The position numbers and the translations under genes were made by a program. A stretch of 64,000 nucleotides of DNA from positions 124,001 through 188,000 of the forward strand of contig NZ_OBQF01000005.1 of the NCBI RefSeq assembly GCF_900220995.1, read 5' to 3'. The notes beneath the pieces were generated by a model. That model was not told the origin of the DNA and made no database searches. It saw only the letters and a list, made by a program, of their open reading frames with translations. This DNA is from Salinicoccus kekensis (lineage in GTDB: Bacteria > Bacillota > Bacilli > Staphylococcales > Salinicoccaceae). Below are positions 7,509-16,527 of the stretch, piece by piece. Within the stretch, counting starts at the first letter, position 1. The number at the start of each line of letters is the position of its first letter.

Positions 7509-8948
7509 ATGCAAGTTACTGAGGGAATCATTTTATTAATCTACCTTGTCTTCATGACAATCATCGGCATTTACTTCTACAGGCGCGCCCGACAGAGTGA
7601 GAGCGACTATTTCACAGCCGGCCAGAGCATCAATACATTCGTCGGTGCCTTCGCAATATTTGCAGCCATCGCGAGTTCGAGTTCGTTGATGGGCGCGGTC
7701 GGTTCCGGTGTCACGCTCGGGCTGCCGTATTATTTCACGTACGCATTCGGGGTGCTTGCGGCACTGCCGCTCGCGATGTTCCTGATCTCCGGCCAGGTCA
7801 GGCGTTCAGGCGCAAAAAGCATGCCGGACTTCTTCCATCAGCGGTTCGGCACATCGGTCCAGATATTATCCGCAATCATCGTCGTGCTCGCCATGACGTT
7901 CTACATGGTGCCGCAGCTGACTGCAGCGGGCATCATCGGTTCATACGTCCTCGGCATCGAATATGCGACGGCGACCATCATACTCGGGCTCGGGTTCACC
8001 ATATACGCAGCACTCGGCGGCATGTGGGCGATTACATACACCGACCTGTTCCAGGGTATGATCATGCTGTTCGGTGCGGTGACGCTCGCCGCCATCATCT
8101 GGGTGGACTTCGGCAGCATCGGCAATATGCTCGACAGTGCGCTCGCAACGGACCCGGCCTTCGGAGACGTGACCCAGCCGTGGATGTCCTATTTCGGACT
8201 GTTCATCGCCTTCATCTGGTTCGGCATCATTTCACCGTCCGTCGTCATGCGTAACTTCGCATCACGCGATGCTCGGACCGCACGCCGCTCCTCGATGTGG
8301 GGGACGTTCATCTACATCATACTGTTCCTGAGCGGTTTCTTCATCACCATCGCCGGTGTCACGCTCGGCATCGTGGGGACGCTCGAGAACACGGATATGA
8401 TCTTCGTCTCCGTCGTGGAGGAATATCTGCCGCCGATACTCGGGGGCATCATGCTTGCAGGTCTGCTTGCCGCCATCATGTCTTCAGCCGATGCGATGCT
8501 GCTTGCGATTTCTGCAGGGATCGCACATGACGTCTATAAGCAGCACATCAACCCGAATGCGACCGAACGTTCCGTGACACTGCTCGGACTGATCACGATG
8601 TTCGTTGCCGTCATCATCGGCATCGCCATCGCCATCAACCCGCCGGGCATCATTGCGGTCATGGTCGGATGGGTCGGCGGATTCCTGTTGTCGTCATTCG
8701 GATTTCCGTTCGTCCTCGGCATATGGTGGAAGCGCGCGAATAAGATCGGGGCATTCACCGGCATGCTCGGCGGTGCGGTTTTATTCCTCATACTCGTCGC
8801 AAGCCAGGCGCTGCCGACGAACGCGGAGCCGATCATCGCGGCACCGGTGTCGCTCATACTGGTCATCGTCGTCAGCCTCATGACATCACCGCCGCCGAAG
8901 GAGCAGCAGGACAGGGTGGACATGTACCATTCACACCTGGATAACTGA
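7509..8948 (+). CDS. Sodium:solute symporter (SSS family)
   Basis: A 479-residue SSS transporter with about 13 membrane segments. The family loop SESDYFTAGQSI lies at 30-41, and conserved segments AALGGMWAITYTDLFQG (TM5-6) and AIMSSADAMLLAISAGIAHD (TM8-9, with the serine and aspartate typical of the sodium site) are present. It drives uptake of an organic solute with sodium; the pantothenate or acetate-type branch is possible but not shown. The stop overlaps the start region of the next reading frame, and the gene lies between a small membrane protein and a soluble protein, the same order as in the module at 60.7-62.9 kb. Confidence 0.9.
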   Translation: MQVTEGIILLIYLVFMTIIGIYFYRRARQSESDYFTAGQSINTFVGAFAIFAAIASSSSLMGAVGSGVTLGLPYYFTYAFGVLAALPLAMFLISGQVRRSGAKSMPDFFHQRFGTSVQILSAIIVVLAMTFYMVPQLTAAGIIGSYVLGIEYATATIILGLGFTIYAALGGMWAITYTDLFQGMIMLFGAVTLAAIIWVDFGSIGNMLDSALATDPAFGDVTQPWMSYFGLFIAFIWFGIISPSVVMRNFASRDARTARRSSMWGTFIYIILFLSGFFITIAGVTLGIVGTLENTDMIFVSVVEEYLPPILGGIMLAGLLAAIMSSADAMLLAISAGIAHDVYKQHINPNATERSVTLLGLITMFVAVIIGIAIAINPPGIIAVMVGWVGGFLLSSFGFPFVLGIWWKRANKIGAFTGMLGGAVLFLILVASQALPTNAEPIIAAPVSLILVIVVSLMTSPPPKEQQDRVDMYHSHLDN

Positions 8949-8962
8949 TGGAGAAGGATGAC

Positions 8963-9526
8963 ATGATGATAAGACGCATCGGCAGTGGAAATATATCCGA
9001 AAAAGCATTATACCGGGCGATATATAAAAGCCTTGGTCTGCGTGCCCGTATGAATAAAACCATCACACCCGGGCATCTTCAATCATACACAGTGAGCAAA
9101 ACGCTGATACATCATCCGTTCTGGATGGTGAAGAGCATGGTGCTTGCAGACCGGCCGCCCTTCCCGCCGAGGAAGATCCCGCGCATGATTTTCGTGGACG
9201 CGGTGTCGGGATACAGGGGCATCTTCTCACATGTACCGCCCGTGACCGAAGAAGCCCCGGGTGAGAAAGTCGAACCGCATATCATGGAGGAAGACCTCCA
9301 GAAATATGTGGACGATGTGAGGAAGAGGCAGATCGACAAGCAGTATATGCTGAAAAAACCGAGGCATGAAACGGTCGAGACCACATTGGCACATCTGCCA
9401 ATTTTTGAGGTGAAGGTGGAGAGTGCTGAAGTGGACGAAACCTTCTACATCAATGCCAACACGGGGGAAGACGAGCAGTTCCTGAGTGAGAGATGGAAGA
9501 GCGGGAAAGATTTGATTAACAAATGA
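8963..9526 (+). CDS. Soluble symporter-associated protein, uncharacterised
   Basis: A 187-residue soluble protein of unknown function. The start is taken at the first of two ATGs at 8963, five bases after GGAGAAGG; an earlier in-frame ATG at 8948 overlaps the symporter stop. The C-terminal 130 residues align by eye with the 148-residue protein at 60704-61150: an HPFWMV/YPYLIV segment, a basic-Pro segment leading into FVDAVSG/TVDLVKG, a helix rich in Glu and Lys, and a final strand pair FEVKVES...FYINANTGE / IEIVKEQ...FFFAEADGRE. Both genes directly follow a sodium symporter. This suggests an accessory or regulatory partner of SSS transporters rather than an enzyme. Confidence 0.75.
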   Translation: MMIRRIGSGNISEKALYRAIYKSLGLRARMNKTITPGHLQSYTVSKTLIHHPFWMVKSMVLADRPPFPPRKIPRMIFVDAVSGYRGIFSHVPPVTEEAPGEKVEPHIMEEDLQKYVDDVRKRQIDKQYMLKKPRHETVETTLAHLPIFEVKVESAEVDETFYINANTGEDEQFLSERWKSGKDLINK

Positions 9527-9540
9527 TAAGATACTTTAAA

Positions 9541-9588
9541 AATAATAATGCTGCAGATTCATTGAAGAGTCTGCAGCATTATTATTTT
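9541..9588. terminator. Bidirectional terminator
   Basis: AATAATAATGCTGCAGA(TT) pairs with (AG)TCTGCAGCATTATTATT around a short loop. It lies between convergent genes and has T-rich ends on both strands. Confidence 0.85.
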
Positions 9589-9594
9589 AGTTCT

Positions 9595-10797
9595 TTAATC
9601 ACTTATAGCTCTTTCATCACTTTGAACATCAAAATTCTTCAATGTTTCCAGCATAATATTCGCAGCATTTTCAATATATTCCCACTCTGAATTCTCGAGC
9701 GGATTATGGCTGATGCCTTTTTCACTCGGTACAAAAATCATTCCGGTATCCATGAATGGTGCCAGTGTATTCGTGTCATGATTTGCCCCGCTCATCAACT
9801 TCATTGTCGGGAGACCGAGTGTCTTTCCTGCTGTTTCAGCTGCATTGATGAATTTTCTCGACATAGGATGCGTCGGTTTGACGACACCCTGGATGATTTC
9901 CACATCATAATTTTTCTTTACCCATGCCGTCACCTGCTCCGGGAACATATCCAATGTTCCCCTGTCACCGGAGCGGACTTCGAAAGTGAAGGTAACTCTG
10001 CCCGGAATGACCGTAGCAAGGTTCGGTTCAACTTCAAGTTGTCCTACGGTAGCTACGGTGCCGTCTGTAAATTTATTGGCTTCCTGGTTGATATGTTGAA
10101 TGATTTCGCTTGCCATAACAAGTGCATCTCTGCGGTCCGCCATCGGCATAGTTCCGGAATGCCCCGCTTCACCAATCACTGTGATATGATGCCGAACGAT
10201 GCCGGCAATGCTTGTCACGATACCGGTTTTGTTACCGTTGTTTTCGAGGACAGTCCCCTGCTCGATATGCAGTTCGAGAAATCCGTCATAATCCGATAAT
10301 GTGCCGGCGGCTTCCTTCAACTGCTCTTTAGTCATACCAAGTTTGTCCAACACCTCTTCATCCAGCCCATCTACATCCACCAGTCCTGCAATAAGTCTGC
10401 TGCCGAAAGTGCCACCCAGGGGATTGACCTCTTCCCCGACAAAGCAAACGAGTTCGTATGCAGTGTTCCGCGGTTGATACGTCTTCAATTTCAACAGACA
10501 TTCGAGACCTGTAATGACACCGAGTGCACCATCAAACAAACCACCTTGCGCGACTGTATCCAAGTGTGATCCAAAAGCATGGATTGGAGCGTCATCAGGA
10601 CCAATTCGGGCAAACAGATTTCCAACAGCATCCCGCCTGACAGAAATATCATGATCCTTCAATTCCTGTTCCAGCCAATTTATGGCATCTTTTTCTTCCT
10701 GTGAAAATGCAAGCCGATTAAATCCTTTAATGCCACTGTTGAAACTGCTGCCAATGAATTCGAGATTTTTTCTTATGTTGTTGATATCCACTGCCAT
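9595..10797 (-). CDS. M20-family Zn hydrolase, N-carbamoyl amino acid / ureido hydrolase type
   Basis: A 400-residue member of the AllC/HyuC/beta-ureidopropionase group. Metal-site motifs are visible in order: GSHLDTV near residue 82, GALG with the next Asp, FVGEEVN near 127 and LHIEQG near 190. The insertion (dimerisation) domain follows, with a C-terminal GANHDTN. These enzymes cleave N-carbamoyl groups or allantoate, releasing ammonia and CO2. It is the last gene of a seven-gene operon that also encodes a cyclic amidohydrolase; the pair ring-opening enzyme plus carbamoylase is the classic hydantoin or dihydropyrimidine route. Start ATG ten bases after GGAGGAG. Confidence 0.88.
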   Translation of the reverse strand: MAVDINNIRKNLEFIGSSFNSGIKGFNRLAFSQEEKDAINWLEQELKDHDISVRRDAVGNLFARIGPDDAPIHAFGSHLDTVAQGGLFDGALGVITGLECLLKLKTYQPRNTAYELVCFVGEEVNPLGGTFGSRLIAGLVDVDGLDEEVLDKLGMTKEQLKEAAGTLSDYDGFLELHIEQGTVLENNGNKTGIVTSIAGIVRHHITVIGEAGHSGTMPMADRRDALVMASEIIQHINQEANKFTDGTVATVGQLEVEPNLATVIPGRVTFTFEVRSGDRGTLDMFPEQVTAWVKKNYDVEIIQGVVKPTHPMSRKFINAAETAGKTLGLPTMKLMSGANHDTNTLAPFMDTGMIFVPSEKGISHNPLENSEWEYIENAANIMLETLKNFDVQSDERAISD

Positions 10798-10803
10798 AAG
10801 ATA

Positions 10804-12132
10804 TCATCTCCTCCTTAATAAATGGTTCTTTATGAGCCATGAAGTAAATGATTTTGTGCGGTCTATATTCAACAGACCATTAAGCCATCCCTCCGAAAAA
10901 AATGAATAGTGCCTTTGAAGCATATTTTCATACTTCATTTTAAACTCACTCTCAGTGAACGGATTACTGTATTCTCCTTTTGCATTCGGGATAAATGCAG
11001 AATAGGTAACGCCACCCATATCCGTAATTGTGCATTTTGCAGCTCTTTCCTGTGGCAGTAGAGCTGTCATCGCCTTATCCTCGATGACTTCTATTTTGTC
11101 GATGAAAGCGCCCATTTTACGGAGGTTCTCCGAGTAATCATCATACAGATCTAATCCGAGGATGATGGCAGCAACAGCGTAGGGAATTGAAAATTTCGAT
11201 TCCAGCCTCGTCCTGATCAACTTGGAATCGCACCGTGCAGCAAGGTCATAAGTGCTGACTTGAACCGTTTTTATTTTTTCCGGGGAAAGCTTATATTGCT
11301 CCATAATTTCTTTGGCCGCTTCAATTGATGCATGCGTAAACCTGCATGTCGGGTGAACTTTAAAATAATTCTTTGAAATCATGGACACTCCGTCTGGATC
11401 TGCGGACAACTTTGATAGATCCACACCTTCTCCCATGATCCCGCTCCATAAATCTTCTGCTACGGTCTCGTTCGATTTGAAACCGTAGGAAACCAAATCC
11501 ACTGCATCGTATGCCAGGAGATTGCCATATCCTGTATACAAGTTCCTGACACTCTGACCTTTTTCCGCTGCAAGCCAAGACGTTGCGATCGGCAACGACA
11601 AGGAGAGTAGTATGATATCTGTAATGTCTTCTGCCGACTTCTCCTCAAGAATCGCCCTCGTGACCGCACCACCTGCATTCCCCCATGTGCCATGAGGATG
11701 CATGTCATCTTTCATCTGAAAAGCCTGGGATAACCTCGCAGATATTTCATAGCCTTTGGCGTAGGCGCCGATGACCTCCTCCCACGTGTATTCATTTTCC
11801 AGTGCACATATGTACACAACCGGGAATATATGCGCACTTGGATGCCCTTTAGCAAATGTGTTACCTTCATCAAGTTCATTGGCAACGGCCGCTGTTCCCA
11901 AGGCGATGAGGGCATCCTTTTTAGGGAGATTATAATCTGTCCCTAAAACCCTGAGGCCTTCTTTAGATGCCCTATCAGTCATCATAGCCTGTAATTCCGG
12001 CTCGGTTTTCAGTCCATAAAGAATGGAGATGAGTGTATCTACGATGACATGCTCTGTGCTCTGTTTTACTTCTTCTGAAAAATTTTCATTTTCAATCACT
12101 TTACGAACCAAATTTTCAATCTCATCTCTCAC
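10804..12132 (-). CDS. MmgE/PrpD family protein
   Basis: A 442-residue member of the MmgE/PrpD family, whose known members are 2-methylcitrate dehydratase (PrpD) and cis-aconitate decarboxylase. The family pattern ELDEGNTFAKGHPSA lies near residue 86, with HPHGTWGNAGGA near 143 and the C-terminal lid after KVHPTCRFTHASIEA. It would add or remove water or CO2, or isomerise, a polycarboxylate-like substrate. It sits six bases from the M20 hydrolase gene and twelve from the amidohydrolase gene, so it is part of the same pathway. Its role there is unknown; it may process the acid before or after ring opening. Confidence 0.88.
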   Translation of the reverse strand: MRDEIENLVRKVIENENFSEEVKQSTEHVIVDTLISILYGLKTEPELQAMMTDRASKEGLRVLGTDYNLPKKDALIALGTAAVANELDEGNTFAKGHPSAHIFPVVYICALENEYTWEEVIGAYAKGYEISARLSQAFQMKDDMHPHGTWGNAGGAVTRAILEEKSAEDITDIILLSLSLPIATSWLAAEKGQSVRNLYTGYGNLLAYDAVDLVSYGFKSNETVAEDLWSGIMGEGVDLSKLSADPDGVSMISKNYFKVHPTCRFTHASIEAAKEIMEQYKLSPEKIKTVQVSTYDLAARCDSKLIRTRLESKFSIPYAVAAIILGLDLYDDYSENLRKMGAFIDKIEVIEDKAMTALLPQERAAKCTITDMGGVTYSAFIPNAKGEYSNPFTESEFKMKYENMLQRHYSFFSEGWLNGLLNIDRTKSFTSWLIKNHLLRRR

Positions 12133-12144
12133 AGCTTGAATACC

Positions 12145-13497
12145 TCATTTCTTTTCCGGTCCTTCTATGAAATGTCCATATCCCGGATCGACCACCATAT
12201 CCCTTCCGTCATAGACAGTTTCTCCACGAATGATCGTTTCCTTGATTCTCCCTTTGAACTGACGATCTTTAAAAGGCAGCAGATCGATATTAGTCTCGAA
12301 GTTCTCCTGTACGAACGTCCATTCTTCATCCGGATCGATGATGATGAAATCAGCATCATGCCCTTTGGCGATCTTCCCTTTATTTTTTATGGAAAATCTT
12401 TCTGCCGCATTCGTTGCCATCAACTTGGCAAACGTGTTGAGCGGCATATTCCTTTTACTGACGATCGCATCAAACATGAGGGGCACAATTACTTCGACAC
12501 CTGGAAGCCCGGAAGGCGATTTGAAAATATTTTCGTAACCTTTTTCTTTATCTTTAATATCCCAGACGATATGGTCGGAAGAAATCATATCGATATTCCC
12601 TTGCTTCAAATGCTCCCACATGCCCTCAACATCCTCCTTCGGACGGAGCGGCGGGTTCATTTTGGCGGGTGGCCCCTGCTCTTTCAGATCTTCTTCATCC
12701 AACAGGAGATATGTGTAGCATGTTTCAACAGACACGTCGGTCCCCATCTCTTTAAAGAGCTTGACCAGTTCAATGGTTCTCGGATGGCTGGCATGCACAA
12801 TATGAATTTTCGCCCCCGTCCACTTGGCAAATTCCATTAGCATCAATGCCGCTGCAGACTCAGTATAAGGAGGTCTCGTCTCTGCATGAGCTAGATTATG
12901 AGTTTTATTCTCCTCTTCAAGTTGCTTGGACAAACCTTTTACAATTTCATCATCCTCAGAATGGAACGCTGCCACGATACCTGTTTCAGCCAATATTTCC
13001 ATCGCTTTGATGATTTCATCATTGGGTACTTTCGGGAAGCGGTATGCATCTGTTTCGAAAGTGGACATTTTAAAAGAAGTGACACCTTCGTCCATCAATT
13101 TCTGAATCTCTCCGGTACCATTGCGTTTGGCAATCGTCCCCCATAACGCAATATCGACATATGCGTTCTTCTCAAGATCTATAATTTTCTCTTTCAGTAT
13201 GCCGGTGTTGTTCACCGGGTTGGGCAGATCATACGGCATATCCACAAATGTTGTAACACCACCGCGGGCTGCCAATTTGCTTGTCTGGGCAAATCCTTCT
13301 TCCGGATTACTGAAACTATGCACGTGGACATCTATCGCACCAGGCAGAATTACTTTGCCGGTGAAATCAATCAAATCACCTTCCAAGGGGTCAACAGATA
13401 TTTCTACAGTCTTTCCATCCTTGATACCGATATAACCCTTTTCCAGCACTTCATCTTCAAGGACGATTGTACCTTTAAATACTTTGTCAAACTGCAC
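12145..13497 (-). CDS. Cyclic amidohydrolase (dihydroorotase/allantoinase/hydantoinase type)
   Basis: A 450-residue TIM-barrel amidohydrolase. The metal motif is DVHVH near residue 55. A lysine suited to carboxylation sits in SFKMS near 141, FHSED lies near 180, IVHASHP near 234 and SSDH near 304, giving the full dinuclear-zinc set. Such enzymes open cyclic amides: hydantoins, dihydropyrimidines, allantoin or dihydroorotate. No pyrimidine biosynthesis genes are nearby, and the downstream carbamoyl hydrolase points to a catabolic ring opening. Placed between the TRAP transporter and PrpD genes in an IclR-controlled operon. The precise substrate is not determinable. Confidence 0.88.
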   Translation of the reverse strand: MQFDKVFKGTIVLEDEVLEKGYIGIKDGKTVEISVDPLEGDLIDFTGKVILPGAIDVHVHSFSNPEEGFAQTSKLAARGGVTTFVDMPYDLPNPVNNTGILKEKIIDLEKNAYVDIALWGTIAKRNGTGEIQKLMDEGVTSFKMSTFETDAYRFPKVPNDEIIKAMEILAETGIVAAFHSEDDEIVKGLSKQLEEENKTHNLAHAETRPPYTESAAALMLMEFAKWTGAKIHIVHASHPRTIELVKLFKEMGTDVSVETCYTYLLLDEEDLKEQGPPAKMNPPLRPKEDVEGMWEHLKQGNIDMISSDHIVWDIKDKEKGYENIFKSPSGLPGVEVIVPLMFDAIVSKRNMPLNTFAKLMATNAAERFSIKNKGKIAKGHDADFIIIDPDEEWTFVQENFETNIDLLPFKDRQFKGRIKETIIRGETVYDGRDMVVDPGYGHFIEGPEKK

Positions 13498-13518
13498 CTT
13501 TAATCTCTCCTTTAATAT

Positions 13519-14838
13519 TTAAAATAATAAGTTCGGCAGCCATAATGAAAGGAATGGGAATGCAATCAAAAGCACCAGAATGATGATGTCAATAATTACA
13601 AAAGGCCCCACTCCCCTGAAAATATCGGTCACTGAGACATCCTTCGGTGTGACGCCTTTCAAAGCGAAGACATTCAATCCAACAGGTGGTGTTACAGCGC
13701 CGATTTCCACCAGTTTCATCGTAATGACACCAAACCATATCAGATCATAACCGAGGCCCGATACAATCGGCGCGACGATCGGTAAAATCATTGCGTATAT
13801 TCCGATAGGTACCATAATCATTCCAAGAAGGAAAAAGATGAGACATATGATGATGATAATGATAATAGGCGGTACTTCGAGATTCACAAGATAATTCGTC
13901 GTGATTGTCGGTACCTGACTTAACGCCAGTACTTTTGCATAAAATAAAGCCCCAATGTTGATAAGAAATACCATGGACGTAGTATTTGCCGAGTCCTTAA
14001 GTGCATTGGAAAGGGAACTCAGCCTCCTGAAATGACCTTGGGCAAAACCGATGATTAAGATCATGATGCAGCCTATAGCCGCAGATTCTGTCGGTGTGAA
14101 AATCCCTGTGTAAATACCACCGAGCATCGTGACTGCTACAAGCATAATTGGCCATGATTCTCCTATGGCTTTTGCTCTTTCAACCGGTGCCATTTTCGGA
14201 AGTTCCTTCTGCCGCTTGACCATCGCCGGGTCTCTCTTTGCCCGCAGGTAAATATAGATCGAGAATATTACAGCACTCAGAATACCTGGGATAATACCTG
14301 CAAAAAATAATCCTGCAACAGAAGTATTGGTGAACAAGGCATAAATTATGAACATCATACTCGGTGGGATCATTGCTGAAAATGTTCCGGCCGAGGCGAT
14401 GATACCTGTCGCAAATTTCTTGTCATACCCCAATGCGCGCATTTCAGGCAGTGCCATCTTGCCGAAGATTGAGGTTGCTGCGATGGAGGCACCGGAGATG
14501 GCTCCAAATCCAGCAGCACCAAGGTTTGTAGCTATCCCTACGGAGCCTGGCATCCCCGAAGACAAGGCGTCTGCACTCCTGAAAGCTTTACGAGCCATCC
14601 CTGACTGGACGGCGAGTCCGCCGAGCAGTATGAAGAGCGGGATCGCCACCCAACTTGGTGCCGCGATTGAACTGTGTGCCGAACCAATCAGCAAAGCCAT
14701 CGCCCTTTGTCCATCAAGTATTAAAAATGTGCTAATCAAACCACTGATGATAAAGGATGGCCCGATAGGCACCCCAATCCCTATGAAAATCAACAGCAGT
14801 GCTATACATATGATTCCAATTGATATAATATCCAGCAT
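13519..14838 (-). CDS. dctM: TRAP transporter large permease, DctM-like
   Basis: A 439-residue membrane protein with about 12 hydrophobic segments, the DctM pattern GVPIGPSFIISG at the N-terminus, GAAGFGAISGASIAATSIFG near 112-131 and PPVGLNVFALKG near the C-terminus. It is the sodium-driven channel subunit of a tripartite ATP-independent periplasmic-type transporter; in Gram-positives the receptor is a lipoprotein. The small permease lies immediately upstream (15 bases), the receptor before that. It imports an organic anion for the enzymes encoded downstream. Confidence 0.92.
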   Translation of the reverse strand: MLDIISIGIICIALLLIFIGIGVPIGPSFIISGLISTFLILDGQRAMALLIGSAHSSIAAPSWVAIPLFILLGGLAVQSGMARKAFRSADALSSGMPGSVGIATNLGAAGFGAISGASIAATSIFGKMALPEMRALGYDKKFATGIIASAGTFSAMIPPSMMFIIYALFTNTSVAGLFFAGIIPGILSAVIFSIYIYLRAKRDPAMVKRQKELPKMAPVERAKAIGESWPIMLVAVTMLGGIYTGIFTPTESAAIGCIMILIIGFAQGHFRRLSSLSNALKDSANTTSMVFLINIGALFYAKVLALSQVPTITTNYLVNLEVPPIIIIIIICLIFFLLGMIMVPIGIYAMILPIVAPIVSGLGYDLIWFGVITMKLVEIGAVTPPVGLNVFALKGVTPKDVSVTDIFRGVGPFVIIDIIILVLLIAFPFLSLWLPNLLF

Positions 14839-14853
14839 GGTTTTCCCTCCCCT

Positions 14854-15384
14854 TTAAAGATTCGCCGTCAAATCTCCAGTCTTTTCCTCATCATTTTCGA
14901 TATTCAATATAGTTTTTAACAGATTCAATGCAATTTGTATCTCAAAGAATATCAGTCCTACAAGCAGTGCCAACTTTGATGGCCACATTGGAATATAGAC
15001 GACATCCGTGAAAGCCTCACCCGTTTCAACTGAAGTAAAGAAATTACCCACCGCTGCATACGTGAATATACCAATGGCAATCAGTTTTATAATATGAATT
15101 GCAATCATTAATGTCTTTCTGTTTCTGACTTTCAGTTTGTTCTCCAGGAGCTCTACAGCTGCATGCTGATTTGCTTCCTCCGTTGTAGAGAGTCCCAGAT
15201 ATACTACCGAAATTAAAATCAGAACTGACAAATTGCTCAGACCGTCGATTGCATAACCGAACTCCCTCGAGATGACGTTGACTAAAAGCAACACCATGAT
15301 GATGAGCAACATCAACCCGCACAAGTCAGATAATCTTCTGTTGATGAACTTCAGAATTTTATCCATCTTCATAACAGTTTCCAT
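14854..15384 (-). CDS. dctQ: TRAP transporter small permease, DctQ-like
   Basis: A 176-residue protein with four hydrophobic segments, as usual for DctQ. The family pattern VISREFGYAIDG follows the first segment near residue 38-49, and STTEEANQHAAVELLEN lies before the third. It scaffolds the receptor and the DctM channel. The gene lies 16 bases after the receptor gene and 15 before dctM. Confidence 0.88.
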   Translation of the reverse strand: METVMKMDKILKFINRRLSDLCGLMLLIIMVLLLVNVISREFGYAIDGLSNLSVLILISVVYLGLSTTEEANQHAAVELLENKLKVRNRKTLMIAIHIIKLIAIGIFTYAAVGNFFTSVETGEAFTDVVYIPMWPSKLALLVGLIFFEIQIALNLLKTILNIENDEEKTGDLTANL

Positions 15385-15400
15385 CTCTCATTCCCCCTGT

Positions 15401-16492
15401 TCAATCGTATTCCTCATATCCTAATGCATCGTTCATGATGTCTTTCATACCTTCAACGTATTCATCCGGATTTTCAATATCATGTATATTTTCTGCTTCA
15501 TCCGCCCAGATCTCCCTTAAATCTTCAAATAACTCGGGATCGTTGAAAGTTTCTATGTCTGCTTCGTCAGCAATTTTTACAGTGGCTCCTGCATCACGTT
15601 GTTCTTGTATAGTACTTTCAAGCTCTTCTTTATAGACCTCACCAAAAGCTTTTTGTGCACGTTCTGAAGCCCTTAAAATATCTTCCTGAATGTCAGCCGG
15701 CAGACTGTCCCACATATCTTTGTTAATCGTGTGGATGAATGGGGCGGACCACCACAGTTCAGTCCCCACAATGATGTTATCCGATGTTTCGTAGAAGCCC
15801 ATCATATGGAAACCATCATAGTTCGTCATCACACCGTCAATTACGCCGGTCTCAAGTGACATGTAGACATCTTCCCACGGCACACTCACAGGGTTGGAGC
15901 CCATGTTCCTCACCGCTTCGAGATACCAGCGGCTCGAAGCCCTCCAGTCCTCGCCCTGTACATCATCGAGTGATTCCAATTCATTAGTGGAGCCAAAGAC
16001 GATTGGCAGTCCCGTCGTTATTAAAAGTGGATGTTGATTGTTATCCTCCAAATCCTGGCTGAACTGAGGAAGCTCTGTCATTGCTGTATCAAAAATCTCA
16101 TACATTCCTTCGAAGTCATCTGGTGCAACCGGGAATAACTTGAATAATTCATAACTGAACATCCTTTCTGAGTAGTTGTCCGGATAAATCAGGCCGAGAT
16201 CCGCAACGCCCTCCCTGACTCCATCCAGTGCTTCAGCTGAAGTGAGGAGTCCGCCGCCGAATACCGGGTTGATTTTGACTTTTCCATCCGTCTCCTCTTC
16301 AATCGCCGGGAACCAGTAATCTTGCAGAAATTTTGTCCGCATACCTGTCGGCGGATCATGATCGGAATAATTCAACGTAATGCTATATTCATCAGTGCTG
16401 TTGCCGCTTTCATCCACTTCATCTGTTGTACTGTTACAGGCTGACAAGATGAAAGCAAGACTCGAAACCAGTGCAATCATTTTTAGTTTCAT
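15401..16492 (-). CDS. dctP: TRAP transporter receptor lipoprotein, DctP-like
   Basis: A 363-residue lipoprotein (lipobox FILSAC near residue 18) of the TRAP solute receptor family. Typical features are the ligand-carboxylate region DWRASSRWYLEAVRNMG and the VPWEDVYMSLETGVIDG segment that precedes the central helix. A GTG at 16501 is possible, but the ATG at 16492 has the better ribosome site (AAAGGGG, eight bases). It binds an organic acid outside the cell and hands it to DctQM. A perfect cre box lies just upstream, in the short gap to the regulator gene. Confidence 0.9.
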   Translation of the reverse strand: MKLKMIALVSSLAFILSACNSTTDEVDESGNSTDEYSITLNYSDHDPPTGMRTKFLQDYWFPAIEEETDGKVKINPVFGGGLLTSAEALDGVREGVADLGLIYPDNYSERMFSYELFKLFPVAPDDFEGMYEIFDTAMTELPQFSQDLEDNNQHPLLITTGLPIVFGSTNELESLDDVQGEDWRASSRWYLEAVRNMGSNPVSVPWEDVYMSLETGVIDGVMTNYDGFHMMGFYETSDNIIVGTELWWSAPFIHTINKDMWDSLPADIQEDILRASERAQKAFGEVYKEELESTIQEQRDAGATVKIADEADIETFNDPELFEDLREIWADEAENIHDIENPDEYVEGMKDIMNDALGYEEYD

Positions 16493-16506
16493 AAAGACCA
16501 CCCCTT

Positions 16507-16520
16507 TGAAATCGTTATCA
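16507..16520. promoter_or_regulatory. cre box (CcpA site)
   Basis: TGAAATCGTTATCA matches every position of the cre consensus TGWAANCGNTNWCA. It lies in the 35-base gap between iclR-type gene and dctP, about 15 bases upstream of the receptor start, where bound CcpA would block transcription into the transport and catabolic genes. Confidence 0.7.
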
Positions 16521-16527
16521 ATATTAT

